From Streptomyces sp. NBC_01232 (GTDB taxonomy: Bacteria; Actinomycetota; Actinomycetes; Streptomycetales; Streptomycetaceae), in the NCBI RefSeq assembly GCF_035989885.1, contig NZ_CP108518.1, forward strand, positions 7,617,001 through 7,681,000: a stretch of 64,000 nt of DNA, in the 5' to 3' direction. The notes under the pieces are model-generated. The model worked only from the letters and a program-made list of their open reading frames with translations. It did no database searches and had not been told where the DNA came from. Numbering within the stretch: the stretch's first letter is position 1; each line of letters starts with the position of its first letter. Below, piece after piece: positions 1-8,574 of this stretch. A program made the position numbers and the translations under genes.

Positions 1-563
1 CCCGCTACCTCGCCGACGACATCGACGGCCGCGCCCTCTTCGACCACGCGACCGCCCGCCGTCGCGCCCTCGACGAAGGCCGCACCGACGCCGGCGGCGT
101 CGCCTCCCTCGGCGACATCGTGGCCGTCCCGCCCGTACGCGCCGCCCGCGACGCCGGACTTCTCAGCGCCCGACCGATGTTCACCCGCCTCACCACGACC
201 GGGGTCGAGTGGGCCGACGGCACCCGGGCCGAGGCGGACACGGTCATCTGGTGCACCGGCTTCCGCCCTGCCCTTGCCCCCTTCGCCTCGCTGCGCCTGC
301 GCGGGAGCCGTGGCCGCATCGCGATGGACGGCACCCGCACCGCGGACGAACCCCGCCTGCACCTGCTCGGCTACGGCGACTGGACCGGCCCCGCTTCAGC
401 CACCCTCATCGGCGTCGGCCGCCCCGCCAGGGATGCGGCCCGGGAGATCGCTCGCTTCCTCGAGTGTGCACCGGACCGCCGACACCGAAACCGCGTACCG
501 GGCAGTCAGCCCGCCACGGAACTGCGGCGCTCCAGCAGTACGACGTTGCGCCAGACCCCGTGA
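1..563 (+). CDS. FAD/NAD(P)-dependent monooxygenase, C-terminal part (5' end outside window)
   Basis: The reading frame is open from base 3 and has no start inside the window, so only the last ~187 residues are seen. The motif VIWCTGFRP followed by a C-terminal GVGRPARDAAREIARFL stretch is typical of class B flavin monooxygenases of the CzcO/ArsO type, where the TGF/TGYxxD region closes the NADP domain. The Rossmann motifs would lie upstream of the window. The frame ends at 563 and its last ~58 bases overlap the tail of the convergent acetyltransferase gene, so the final 15-19 residues may be a relic of read-through rather than conserved sequence. Its place beside arsR and arsN1 suggests an arsenic-related oxidoreductase, but that is inferred from context only. 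Confidence 0.75.
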   Translation, partial: RYLADDIDGRALFDHATARRRALDEGRTDAGGVASLGDIVAVPPVRAARDAGLLSARPMFTRLTTTGVEWADGTRAEADTVIWCTGFRPALAPFASLRLRGSRGRIAMDGTRTADEPRLHLLGYGDWTGPASATLIGVGRPARDAAREIARFLECAPDRRHRNRVPGSQPATELRRSSSTTLRQTP

Positions 564-1012
564 TGGCGGCCGATGCGCTCACGCGTGCCGATGATGCGGA
601 AACCGGCTCGTGCGTGGACGGCGAGGCTGGCGGTGTTCTCGGGAAAGATCCCGGACTGGATGGTCCAGATCCCGGCTGCCTCGGTCGAGGCGGCCAGTGC
701 GTCCAGCAGCGTGCGGGCGACGCCGCGGCCGCGGGCGTCGGGGTGGACGTAGACGGAGTGCTCGACCACGCCCGCGTACGCGCACCGGTCCGAGACCGCG
801 CTCGCCGCGACCCAGCCCAGCACCCGGCCGTCGTCGTCGAGGGCGACGAAGCGGTGGTCGGGCAGCTTGGCCTTGTCGAACGCGGCCCACTCGGGGGCCT
901 TCGTCTCGAAGGTGGCGTTGCCCTCGTCGATCCCCGACCGGTAGATGCCCAGCACCTGCTCGGCGTGCTCGGGCAGCAGCGCCTCGATCCGCACGCCGGT
1001 CACGCCGGTCAC
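506..1012 (-). CDS. arsN1: GNAT N-acetyltransferase, ArsN1/phosphinothricin acetyltransferase type
   Basis: A 168-residue GNAT protein. The acetyl-CoA pyrophosphate loop is visible as HPDARGRGVARTLLDAL near residues 92-108, preceded by the strand VEHSVYV and followed by SGIFPENTASLAVHARAGF, the conserved substrate/CoA end of the phosphinothricin acetyltransferase family. In arsenic islands, members of this family (ArsN1) acetylate arsinothricin or related amino-acid analogues. The GTG start at 1012 overlaps the arsR stop in GTGA, so translation is probably coupled; a second GTG three codons later is possible. The call as ArsN1 rests on the family signature plus direct linkage to arsR. A plain phosphinothricin or methionine-sulfoximine acetyltransferase is the alternative. 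Confidence 0.82.
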   Translation of the reverse strand: MTGVTGVRIEALLPEHAEQVLGIYRSGIDEGNATFETKAPEWAAFDKAKLPDHRFVALDDDGRVLGWVAASAVSDRCAYAGVVEHSVYVHPDARGRGVARTLLDALAASTEAAGIWTIQSGIFPENTASLAVHARAGFRIIGTRERIGRHHGVWRNVVLLERRSSVAG

Positions 1013-1377
1013 GCTGTCTTCGCGGCGCCGGCCAGCAGCGCGCCCATGGCGGCGAGCACGGACGGCTCGACCCGGTAGTACACCCACGTACCCCGGCGCT
1101 CGGAGGACAGCAGCCCGGCCTCCTTGAGCTTCTTCAGGTGGTGGGAGACGGTGGGCTGGGAGACACCGACGTCGGAGATGTCGCACACGCACGCCTCCCC
1201 GCCCTCGTGGGAGGCGACAGCGGAGAACAGTCGCAGGCGCACGGGGTCACCGAGGGCCTTGAACATCTTCGCCGCGACCTCGGCCTCCTCGGCCGACATC
1301 GGGCGCTCGTTCAGAGGCGGGCAGCAGGCCGCGACGACGTCGGGCTCCAGCAGCGGCAGAACCTTCACATTCGACAT
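1009..1377 (-). CDS. arsR: ArsR/SmtB-family arsenic-responsive repressor
   Basis: A 122-residue winged-helix repressor. The recognition helix region reads VSQPTVSHHLKKLKEAGLL. Two potential As(III) sites are visible: a vicinal pair Cys18-Cys19 in an AACCPPL segment near the N-terminus, as in corynebacterial ArsR, and Cys63-Val-Cys65-Asp at the start of the DNA-binding unit, as in the classic ELCVCDL motif. Having both sets is unusual and allows several three-sulfur coordination sites. The ATG at 1377 is chosen because the family begins close to it; an in-frame ATG at 1395 would add six residues and lie inside the operator-like motif. The gene is followed without a gap by arsN1. It most likely represses its own operon and the divergent one starting at 2007. 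Confidence 0.93.
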   Translation of the reverse strand: MSNVKVLPLLEPDVVAACCPPLNERPMSAEEAEVAAKMFKALGDPVRLRLFSAVASHEGGEACVCDISDVGVSQPTVSHHLKKLKEAGLLSSERRGTWVYYRVEPSVLAAMGALLAGAAKTA

Positions 1378-1401
1378 ACGTCTATGTTGACACACATCGA
1401 A
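1378..1401. promoter_or_regulatory. Putative ArsR operator, arsR side
   Basis: The stretch directly upstream of the arsR start contains GTCTATGTTGAC (1380-1391) followed by ACACATCGA. The same 12-mer occurs at 1926-1937 ahead of the divergent operon, again followed by a TCGAT element. ATCGA-containing imperfect dyads are typical operators of this repressor family in actinobacteria. The site touches the arsR start, so the transcript would be nearly leaderless. Confidence 0.55.
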
Positions 1402-1493
1402 CCAAGAGGGCAGGGGGTCGGCTGCGGGTCAGGTGGGAGGCCGGAGGGCGGGCCGGGCGGCGCTCCGGCCGGCGACCTCGCCCCCGGTGCGGG

Positions 1494-1686
1494 TAGGTCG
1501 TCTCTTTCGGATCTTGCTCCCCCAGCTACCGCTGGGAGGTGCCCCCAGGCCCGCGTCGACCGGCACCGCACCTCGCCGCGTTGTCGGAGCACCGCAGTAC
1601 GTCCAGTACAACGGCGCTCCTCCGCCTTGCGATGCACGGCACCGGACGACGCGGGCCGACCGACAAGATCCAAAAGAGACGACCTA
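1494..1686. repeat. 193-bp MITE-like inverted-repeat element, copy 1
   Basis: The ends are 23-bp inverted repeats matching at 22 positions: the left arm 1494-1516 begins TAGGTCGTCTCTTT and the right arm 1664-1686 is its complement. Both ends carry TA, which could be a TA target duplication. The interior carries a second hairpin (CCCCCAGCTACCGCTGGGAGG) near the left arm and no credible gene. A shortened, oppositely oriented copy lies at 24122-24213. The element sits in the spacer between arsR and the divergent operon. It contributes short spurious open frames there. Confidence 0.75.
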
Positions 1687-1925
1687 GCGGTCCAGGTCCC
1701 CGCCGAACGGCATGCCGGGCGGTGCGCCGAACCGGGTCGGGGAGAACAAGGGTCGGGCTGTCGTAGCAGTACGGCCACGACCCCGGCCCCCGGTCCGGCG
1801 CCTCCGGCGCCACCGGCGTCAGTCCTGCCCTGGCCGGCGCACGCGCTGCGGCCGGCCCCTACTGCCCGCCCCCGATGGCGACGGCTTCCACGTGTTCCGC
1901 AGCAGCCTCCAAGAATTAGATGAAT

Positions 1926-1961
1926 GTCTATGTTGACGTCTATCGATACAAGTGCCATGCT
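1926..1961 (+). promoter_or_regulatory. Promoter with putative ArsR operator for the Cys-pair peptide/arsO operon
   Basis: GTCTATGTTGAC (1926-1937) repeats the motif next to arsR and runs into GTCTATCGATA. TTGACG at 1933-1938 is a good -35 hexamer; 17 bp downstream CATGCT (1956-1961) fits a -10. The operator-like sequence overlaps the -35, as expected for repression by ArsR. Confidence 0.5.
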
Positions 1962-2006
1962 GATCACGCAAGCCATAGATGAACTTCGAAACAAAAGGGA
2001 GTTGTC

Positions 2007-2216
2007 ATGAACGAGTGGACCACCGCCACCAGCCCGAACCGCGCCGCGACGACGGGCTCCTGTTGCGGCACCGCCCCCGCGCAGCCCGCCGCCGAGGTGG
2101 CGCCCGCCCAGTCCTCACCCTGCTGCGGCAGCAGCGAGGGCGCGGAAGCAGCCGGAGCCTGCTGCGAACCGCAGGCCAAGCGCGAGGCCGTCGCCACCGG
2201 TGCCGGCTGCTGCTGA
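2007..2216 (+). CDS. Small protein with four Cys-Cys pairs in the ars operon
   Basis: A 69-residue protein with eight cysteines arranged only as vicinal pairs at 19-20, 39-40, 52-53 and 68-69, the last pair being the C-terminus. The linkers are rich in Ala, Gly, Ser, Thr and Pro and look disordered. There is no signal peptide or membrane segment. A clear ribosome binding site (AAGGGAG, 1995-2001) sits five bases before the ATG, and the gene is first in the operon behind the ArsR-type operator, ahead of arsO. Vicinal cysteines bind trivalent arsenic, as in the ArsD chaperone, so an arsenite buffer or chaperone role is plausible, but I recognise no family. The neighbouring ArsO has a similar CC-containing tail. 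Confidence 0.75.
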   Translation: MNEWTTATSPNRAATTGSCCGTAPAQPAAEVAPAQSSPCCGSSEGAEAAGACCEPQAKREAVATGAGCC

Positions 2217-2278
2217 CCACGTAGAGCCCTCGCCCACCCGCCCATCCGCCCACCTGCACTAAGACCCGGAGACATGTC

Positions 2279-3649
2279 ATGAGTGAGACCACCACCGAGC
2301 TGCCCGTCGTCGTCATCGGGGCCGGCCCTGCCGGACTCGCGGCAGCAGCCCACCTCCTCGACCGCGACATCACCCCCCTCGTCCTGGAAGCCGGCCCGCT
2401 CGCCGGGGCCGCGGTGCGCGAGTGGGCTCACGTACGGCTGTTCTCCCGCTGGGGCGAGCTCGTCGACCCGGCCGCCGAGAAGCTCCTGGCCCCGACCGGC
2501 TGGACCAAGCCCGCCGAGGACACCTACCCCTCAGGCGGTGACTGGGCCGAGCGCTACCTTCAGCCGCTGGCCGATGTGCTCGGCGAGCAGGTCCGCTACG
2601 GAGCGCGCGTCACCGGCGTCTCCCGCACCGGCCGCGACCGCGTCGTCGATGCCGAACGGGACGCGCAGCCCTTCGTCGTCCACTACGAGAGCGCCGACGG
2701 CCGCGAGCAGCGCCTCTTCGCCCGCGCCGTCATCGACGCCTCCGGCACCTGGTCCACCCCCAGCCCCGCCGGCGGCAGCGGAATCGCCGCCCTCGGCGAG
2801 AAGGCCGCCGCCGACCGCATCACCTACCGTGTTCCGGACCTGAAGGACCCCGCCGTCCGCGCCCGCTACGCCGGGAAGCGCACTGCGGTCATCGGCTCCG
2901 GCGCCTCCGCCTTCACGGCCCTCGCCTACCTCGCCGACCTCGCCAAGTCCGAGGACGGCCGGGGGACTCACGCCACGTGGATCCTGCGCCGCGGGATCTC
3001 CGGCTCGACCTTCGGCGGCGGCGAGGCCGACCAGCTGCCCGCCCGCGGAGCCCTCGGCCTGGCGGCCAAGGCAGCCGTCGACGGCGGCTACGCCGACGCC
3101 GTCACCGGCTTCCGCACCGACACCATCGAGAAGACCGACGACGGCCGCGTCGCCCTGGTGGGCGAGGACGGCCGCCGCCTGGACCCGGTCGACGAGATCA
3201 TCGTCCTCACCGGCCTCCGCCCCGACCTGTCCTTCCTGGACGAGCTGCGCCTGGGCCTGGACGAGCGGCTCCAGGCGCCGGTGGAGCTGGCGCCGCTGAT
3301 CGACCCGAACCAGCACTCCTGCGGCACCGTCTACCCCCACGGCGTGAACGAGCTCTCCCACCCGGAGAAGGACGTCTACCTCGTCGGCATGAAGTCCTAC
3401 GGACGCGCCCCCACCTTCCTCGCCATGACCGGCTACGAGCAGGTCCGCTCCGTCGCCGCCCACCTCGCCGGTGACCAGGAAGCCGCCGAGCGCGTCGAAC
3501 TCACCCTCCCCGAAACCGGGGTGTGCGGGGGCGCCGGTCTCTTCGACGAGCCCGCAGCCGCGGAGGAGACCGGTGGCGGGTGCTGCGCGGCCCCGGCCAC
3601 CCTCACCATCGGCGCAGCTCCCGCTCCCGCTTCGACCGGCGGCTGCTGA
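2279..3649 (+). CDS. arsO: ArsO-like flavin-dependent monooxygenase with Cys-rich tail
   Basis: A 456-residue flavoprotein. The FAD-binding Rossmann motif VIGAGPAGLAAAAHL is at residues 12-26 and a second, NADPH-binding motif VIGSGASAFTAL is near 203-214; IVLTGLRPD and VGMKSYGRAPTFLAMTGYEQ follow. This is the layout of the ArsO-type oxidoreductases found in arsenic islands, whose chemistry is poorly defined. The last ~45 residues are an unusual Ala/Gly/Pro-rich extension with Cys, a Cys-Cys pair and a near-terminal Cys, recalling the small Cys-pair protein encoded just upstream. The exporter gene begins one base after the stop, so the genes form one operon under the promoter at 1926-1961. Confidence 0.85.
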   Translation: MSETTTELPVVVIGAGPAGLAAAAHLLDRDITPLVLEAGPLAGAAVREWAHVRLFSRWGELVDPAAEKLLAPTGWTKPAEDTYPSGGDWAERYLQPLADVLGEQVRYGARVTGVSRTGRDRVVDAERDAQPFVVHYESADGREQRLFARAVIDASGTWSTPSPAGGSGIAALGEKAAADRITYRVPDLKDPAVRARYAGKRTAVIGSGASAFTALAYLADLAKSEDGRGTHATWILRRGISGSTFGGGEADQLPARGALGLAAKAAVDGGYADAVTGFRTDTIEKTDDGRVALVGEDGRRLDPVDEIIVLTGLRPDLSFLDELRLGLDERLQAPVELAPLIDPNQHSCGTVYPHGVNELSHPEKDVYLVGMKSYGRAPTFLAMTGYEQVRSVAAHLAGDQEAAERVELTLPETGVCGGAGLFDEPAAAEETGGGCCAAPATLTIGAAPAPASTGGC

Positions 3650-3650
3650 G

Positions 3651-4874
3651 GTGAGCGACCTTCAAAGCGGCGTGGCCGCGACCGGGACGGAGGTCCGGTC
3701 GCGGCCACGCGCCGTCCTGCCCGCCCTCTGCCTCACCCAGATCACCAGCTGGGGCATCGTCTACTACGCCTTCATCGTCCTCAACCCGGCCATCACCGCC
3801 GACACCGGCTGGAGCGCGGGCGCAACCACCGCGGCGTTCTCCGCCGCCCTCGTCGTCTCCGCCGTCGCCGGGATCTACGTCGGCCGCGCCCTGGACCACC
3901 GCGGCCCCCGCACCGTCATGACGGCAGGCTCCGTCCTGGGTTCGCTGAGCCTGCTGGTGATAGCCGCGGCCCCCAACCTGGCCGTCTTCTTCGCCGGATG
4001 GCTGCTCGCCGGAGCTGCCATGGCCGCCGTCCTCTACCAGCCCGCCTTCGCCGCCCTCACCCGCTGGTGGGGCCCCGACCACATCCGCGCGCTCACGATC
4101 GTCACCCTCGCCGGCGGCCTCGCCTCCACCGTCTTCGCACCCCTCACCGCGATGCTCGCCGACCACATGTCCTGGCGCGCCACCTACGTAGTGCTCGCCG
4201 GCATCCTCGCGGCTCTGACCGTCCCGGCCCACGCGATCGCACTGAAAGCCCCCTGGCCGCCGGCTCCGCCGAGCCCGCCGCACGTCACCAGCGGCCACGA
4301 GGGCGTGGTGCGCAGCCGGGCGTTCTGGATGCTGGCCGTCACCTTCACCCTGTCCGCGTTCGCGATGTACGCCGTCGTCATCGGCCTCGTCCCCCTCCTG
4401 ATCGAACGCGGCTACACCACCACCCAAGCCGCATGGGCGCTCGGCCTCGGCGGCGCCGGCCAAACCGTCGGCCGCACCCTGTACGCGATGCTCGCCCGCC
4501 ACCTCGGCGTCACCGCCCGCACCGTCACCCTGATCGCACTCGGCGCCCTCACCACCGCAGCCCTCTCCACCGTGGCCGGCCCCTACGCCCTGCTCGTCGC
4601 GGTGTCCGTCCTCGCCGGTGTGATCCGCGGCAACCTCACCCTCCTCCAGGCCACCGCCGTCACCGACCGCTGGGGGACCACCCACTACGGCCGACTCTCC
4701 GGACTCCTCGGCGCACCCGCCCACGCGGCCGCAGCCCTCGCCCCCTTCGCCGGTGCCCTCCTCGCCGGACCCCTCGGCGGCTACCCCGCACTCTTCGCAC
4801 TGCTTGCCGCACTGTCGATCACCGCCGCTGTCGCAGCATTCGGGACTCGTCCGGGCAACGGCCCGAGCGGATGA
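3651..4874 (+). CDS. MFS exporter of the ars operon
   Basis: A 407-residue major facilitator protein with about twelve hydrophobic segments. It starts with GTG one base after the arsO stop and opens with ALCLTQITSWGIVYYAF and the loop-2 motif GRALDHRGPRTVM (a variant of the MFS GxxxDRxGR signature). Its place behind arsO implies export of an arsenical or of a product made with ArsO. No glyceraldehyde-3-phosphate dehydrogenase gene is present, so it is not an ArsJ pair. Resemblance to ArsK-type organoarsenical MFS pumps is possible but cannot be proved here. The specificity is therefore left open. Confidence 0.83.
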   Translation: MSDLQSGVAATGTEVRSRPRAVLPALCLTQITSWGIVYYAFIVLNPAITADTGWSAGATTAAFSAALVVSAVAGIYVGRALDHRGPRTVMTAGSVLGSLSLLVIAAAPNLAVFFAGWLLAGAAMAAVLYQPAFAALTRWWGPDHIRALTIVTLAGGLASTVFAPLTAMLADHMSWRATYVVLAGILAALTVPAHAIALKAPWPPAPPSPPHVTSGHEGVVRSRAFWMLAVTFTLSAFAMYAVVIGLVPLLIERGYTTTQAAWALGLGGAGQTVGRTLYAMLARHLGVTARTVTLIALGALTTAALSTVAGPYALLVAVSVLAGVIRGNLTLLQATAVTDRWGTTHYGRLSGLLGAPAHAAAALAPFAGALLAGPLGGYPALFALLAALSITAAVAAFGTRPGNGPSG

Positions 4875-4939
4875 GCTTCAGCGTCTCGCGGCTTCGGCCG
4901 CCTCCTCCGCCGGGATGACGGTGATCGATCCGCTCCACG

Positions 4940-5120
4940 GATGAATCCGCGGCGGACGCGGCCGAGGCGGCGGATGTGGCGTACTCGCCGCCGAAGACGT
5001 TCGTGAACGCCGTCACCCTCCAGTACGCGCGGGAGCTGAGCGGTACGAACATCCCGGTCAACGCCGGCTGCCCCGGCTACGTCACAACCGACCTCAACGG
5101 CTTCCGAGGCGTGCGCACCC
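4940..5120 (+). pseudogene. Short-chain dehydrogenase (SDR) remnant
   Basis: The frame containing VAYSPPKTFVNAVTLQYAREL and then NAGCPGYVTTDLNGFRG is the C-terminal active-site half of an SDR enzyme, with the catalytic Tyr-x-x-x-Lys preserved as YSPPK. No N-terminal Rossmann half precedes it, and the frame breaks off after GVRTP around 5118, where a polyphosphate kinase fragment begins in another frame. It is a dead fragment. Confidence 0.75.
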
Positions 5121-5633
5121 CCCGACCGCAGCTGGTACAACCGCGCCGGAGTCGAGCACGTCATGGGCTTCTGCACACCGGCGGAACACCGGCTCTTCCT
5201 GCGCCAGTGTCCGCTCTTCGAGCACATGCTCGTCGAAGACGGGATCCTGCTCCGCAAGTACTGGTTCTCCGTCAGTGACGCAGTGCAGGAGGAGCGGTTC
5301 CGCGCCCGGGCGCAGGACCCGCTGCGGCGCTGGAAGCTCTCCCCGATGGACCTGGAGTCCCTCACGCGCTGGGAGGTGTACTCGCGGGCCAAGGACGAAA
5401 TGCTCGTCCACACCGACACGGTGGACGCCCCCTGGTACGTGGTCGAGAGCGACGACAAGCGCAGCGCGAGACTCAACATGATCGCCCACCTGCTGTCCTC
5501 GCTTCCCTACGCGGACGTGACCCTGCCTTCGCTCACCCTGCCGCCCCGTCCTCCCTCCACGGGATACCAGCGACCTCCCAAGGACCTCCAGAACGCCGTC
5601 CCCGATCACGCGTCCACGCTGGGGAAGGACTGA
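5121..5633 (+). pseudogene. ppk2: Polyphosphate kinase 2 (PPK2 class I), 3' half only
   Basis: From DRSWYNRAGVEHVMGFCTP to the stop at 5633 the sequence is the C-terminal half of a class I PPK2, including the conserved KYWFSVSDAVQEERF, RRWKLSPMDLESLTRW and WYVVESDDKR blocks. The N-terminal half with the Walker A (GxDAAGKGG) is absent; at about 5118-5124 the reading switches to the SDR remnant in another frame. A start at 5163 could still give a 156-residue protein, but it would lack the phosphate-binding loop. An illegitimate deletion joining two unrelated genes explains the structure. Confidence 0.85.
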
Positions 5634-5687
5634 AGCGCGGCAGATGCCGACGCGGAGTTGCCAAGTGCACCGTCAGCGGGGAGCCCG

Positions 5688-6872
5688 ATGTCCGCACGTG
5701 GGAGGCCGTCCCCGCTGCCTCCCGGTCTCAGGGGGTACCGCCGGGCGTGGCTCAGTCGGGACGCACTGGCCGGGATCACCGTTGCCGCCTCTCTGGTGCC
5801 CCAGGTCATGGGCTATGCGGGGTGGCCGGGCTGCCACCTGTCGCGGGGCTCTGGGCAGTGCTGCCGGCCATGGTGCTCTACGCCCTGACCGGTTCTTCAC
5901 GGCTGCTGTCGGTGGGACCCGAGTCGACCACCGCGCTGATGACGGCCGTCGCCGTGGTCGTCTGCCTGGGCGCTGTCGTCCTCGTCCTGCTCCTGGTGGC
6001 ACCGGGGTACTGGCGGCTGGTTCCGCGTCCCCTGCTCGCGCTTGTCTCCGCCACAGCCCTGGTGGCGGCCTTCGGGCTGGACGAGCGGTACGGGATCGCC
6101 GTGATCGGCTCCGTACCCTCCGGGCTGCCGGTGCCCGCACTGCCGTCCCTCGGTGACCTGCCGCAGCTGGTGATCCCGGCGCTGGGCGTCCTCCTCGTCG
6201 GCTACTCGGACGTGATCCTCACCGCCCGGGCCTTCGCCGACCGGGGTGATCCGCTCCCGCTGGACCCCAATCGCGAGCTGTTGGCCCTGGGGGCGGCGAA
6301 CCTGGGGGCGGGCCTCATGCAAGGGTTCCCCGTCAGCAGCAGCGCCAGCCGCACTGCCCTGGCCCAGGCGGCGAAGGCACGGAGCCAGGCCTACTCCCTG
6401 TTCGCCGCATTCGCGGTCGTGCTGGTCCTCCTCTTCCCGGGGCCACTCCTCGCGCACACGCCGAGCGCCGTCCTCGGCGCCATCGTCGTGTATGCCGCCG
6501 TCCGGCTCGTCGAAGTGGGCGAGTTCCGGCGCCTCGCGGCCTTCCGCCGACGCGAACTGCTCCTGGCACTCGGATGTCTCCTGGGGGGTTCTGGCCCTCG
6601 GCATCCTGTCCGGCGTCCTCGTCGCCGTGACCCTGTCCGTGGTCGAGCTGCTGGCCCGGGTGGCCCGCCCGCACGACGCCGTGGAAGGCATGGTGCCCGG
6701 GCTCGCCGGCATGCACGACGTGGACGACTACCCGACGGCGCGGACGGTTCCGGGGCTGCTGATCTACCGCTACGACTCGCCGCTGTTCTTCGCCAACGCG
6801 GAGAAGTACCGCCGCGGAATGAGCAGGACCTGCTGTCCCGGAGAAGGGCCGTCCGGCCCTGCTGGTGACTGA
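5688..6872 (+). pseudogene. SulP-family anion transporter, frameshifted and truncated
   Basis: The gene starts properly (GGGGAG before ATG at 5688) and encodes LAGITVAASLVPQVMGYA, then a frame change near 5815 is needed to continue with AGLPPVAGLWAVLPAMVLYA. About 80 residues seem to be missing after LMTAVAVV. A second frame change near 6585-6600 connects LLALGCLLG to VLALGILSGVLVAV. The last part reaches YDSPLFFANAEKYRRG, the beginning of the STAS domain, and then ends. With at least two frameshifts, an internal deletion and loss of the STAS domain it cannot make a working transporter. It follows the ppk2 remnant. Confidence 0.85.
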
Positions 6873-7025
6873 GCCGGGAAGCGCAGTGCGGGAGAGGAGG
6901 GGCCGCACAGCAGCTGGAGCGGCCCTGGCTCCCGGACCAGCGATGACAGGGACCACGGGCGGGCGGTGTCAGTCTGCTGCACTATCCTTCCCGCCACCGC
7001 ACACCGACTGCAAGGACCAAGAGAA

Positions 7026-8534
7026 TTGACCGGCCTGTCTGCTTTTCCGCTGCCCTTTACTGCGTCCCGTTCCATATCGTTCGCGAAACCCCGGACCCTG
7101 CGGGAACTCGGGATCATGCAGTGCAGCGCGCACCTCAGGGCGAAGCCGGGGTGGTTCGACAAGATGAACGACGCCGACATCGTGGCCCGGTGGACGCAGG
7201 AGGCGCTCGCCCAGGGCCTCACCGAAGCGCAGCTTCGCTACGTCTTTGCCGAACTCGGGCACTACGCCACGCTGCGGGACGGACGAACGGGCATCGAGGT
7301 GTCCGCCGTCGACGGGGTGTGGCAGTCGGACGCACTGGTCGACGACACGCTCAGGTTCCGGCTGCGCGAGGCGGTCCGGGTTCTGGAAGAGGTGCCCGAA
7401 GAGGAACAGGACTGGCACCCCGGATCGGACGGCCAGGTTCTGGATCTGGTTCATCCCTCGATGTTCTGCCTGGTGAGGGAGGCGAGCGGCGCACCGGAGC
7501 GGGCCTGGCAGAATCCGACGACCCGCTACTCGAAGTACGAGTTCTCGGAGAGGTTCCAGTGGCTGCCCACGGACGTGGACGTCAGTGACGACGGCGATGT
7601 CGCCTTCCGCTCGTATGTCAACAACGTCCATCCCGAGACGCATCACGAACTGCATTCCGTCCTGCCGGACTTGTTCGCACGGATGCTCCCGCTGTGGGAG
7701 AAGGTGCTCACGGATCTGCGTCATCCGCGGCCCCTGCGGATCGAGGCCGATCCCTACGGGTGGTACGACTCGAAACCGGAGTATCCGAACAAGTCCTCGT
7801 ACAGCGATCCCGCGGCCCACCAGGAAGCCCTCCGTGCGTGGGAATCCGCCCACGAAGAATGGTGGGAGAACCGCCGCCCGGTCATCCCGGAGGCCCCGGA
7901 GTTCACCGTGCCCGAGGCGCCCGACGAATCCGCCCGGGTCGACCTGCGTGGCCGCCGCCTTCAGGTCATCGTCAAGCTCGCCACCATTCACCTGACCCCG
8001 GACAAGCCCGAGTACGCCGGTGGTTCCTGGCACGTCGAGGGCATGCTGAACGAGCGGATCGTCTCGACCGGCATCTACTACTGGGACAGCGAGAACATCA
8101 CCGAAAGCCGGCTGAGTTTCCGGGCGGCACTCGACGACCCGGACTACGAGCAGAACGACGACGACGGGCTGCGTGAGGTCTACGGCCTGGAGGACGAGGA
8201 CGCGCTGAACCAGATGCTGGGATCGGCATCGACGCCGGCGGGCCGCTGCCTGGCGTTCCCGAACATTCTGCAGCACCGCGTCGGCGACTTCCGCCTCGCG
8301 GACCCCACCCGCCCGGGATACCGCAAGATCCTCGCCTTCTTCCTGGTCGACCCGTCGGAAACCATCGTCTCGACGTCCGACGTGCCTCCGCAGCAACCGT
8401 GGTCCGACACATCGACCATGACGCTTGAACAGGCCGCGGTCTACCGCGAACAACTCATGCAGGAACGCAAGTTCTTCGTCGCCGAACACAACGAGCAGCT
8501 CTACGAGCGGGAATTCTCCCTCTGCGAGCACTGA
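7026..8534 (+). CDS. DUF4246 protein (2-oxoglutarate oxygenase-like fold)
   Basis: About 502 residues. The N-terminal SFAKPRTLRELGIMQCSAHL and the central and C-terminal blocks GGSWHVEGMLNE, PNILQHRVGDF and RKILAFFLVDPSE are hallmarks of DUF4246. In the last third an HxE pair (residue ~334) and a distal His/Arg (LQHRV near 415) are arranged like the iron and 2-oxoglutarate ligands of a double-stranded beta-helix oxygenase; this function is inferred. The start is uncertain: TTG at 7026 has AAGGA upstream and gives the usual N-terminus, while GTG at 6966 would add twenty unlikely residues. The gene stands alone, after the SulP remnant and convergent with the kinase gene. Confidence 0.85.
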   Translation: MTGLSAFPLPFTASRSISFAKPRTLRELGIMQCSAHLRAKPGWFDKMNDADIVARWTQEALAQGLTEAQLRYVFAELGHYATLRDGRTGIEVSAVDGVWQSDALVDDTLRFRLREAVRVLEEVPEEEQDWHPGSDGQVLDLVHPSMFCLVREASGAPERAWQNPTTRYSKYEFSERFQWLPTDVDVSDDGDVAFRSYVNNVHPETHHELHSVLPDLFARMLPLWEKVLTDLRHPRPLRIEADPYGWYDSKPEYPNKSSYSDPAAHQEALRAWESAHEEWWENRRPVIPEAPEFTVPEAPDESARVDLRGRRLQVIVKLATIHLTPDKPEYAGGSWHVEGMLNERIVSTGIYYWDSENITESRLSFRAALDDPDYEQNDDDGLREVYGLEDEDALNQMLGSASTPAGRCLAFPNILQHRVGDFRLADPTRPGYRKILAFFLVDPSETIVSTSDVPPQQPWSDTSTMTLEQAAVYREQLMQERKFFVAEHNEQLYEREFSLCEH

Positions 8535-8574
8535 ACCTCGCGGCCTGGCGCAGGGCTTCGGCGGGGTGACCCGC

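Noticed and set aside
1365..1994. Minus-strand 209-codon frame across the arsR spacer
   Set aside because: It is mostly the inside of the inverted-repeat element and Arg/Gly-rich sequence, with no RBS.
3651..4874. MFS protein as ArsJ
   Set aside because: ArsJ works with a GAPDH encoded next to it; none is present, and the N-terminus differs from what I know of ArsJ.
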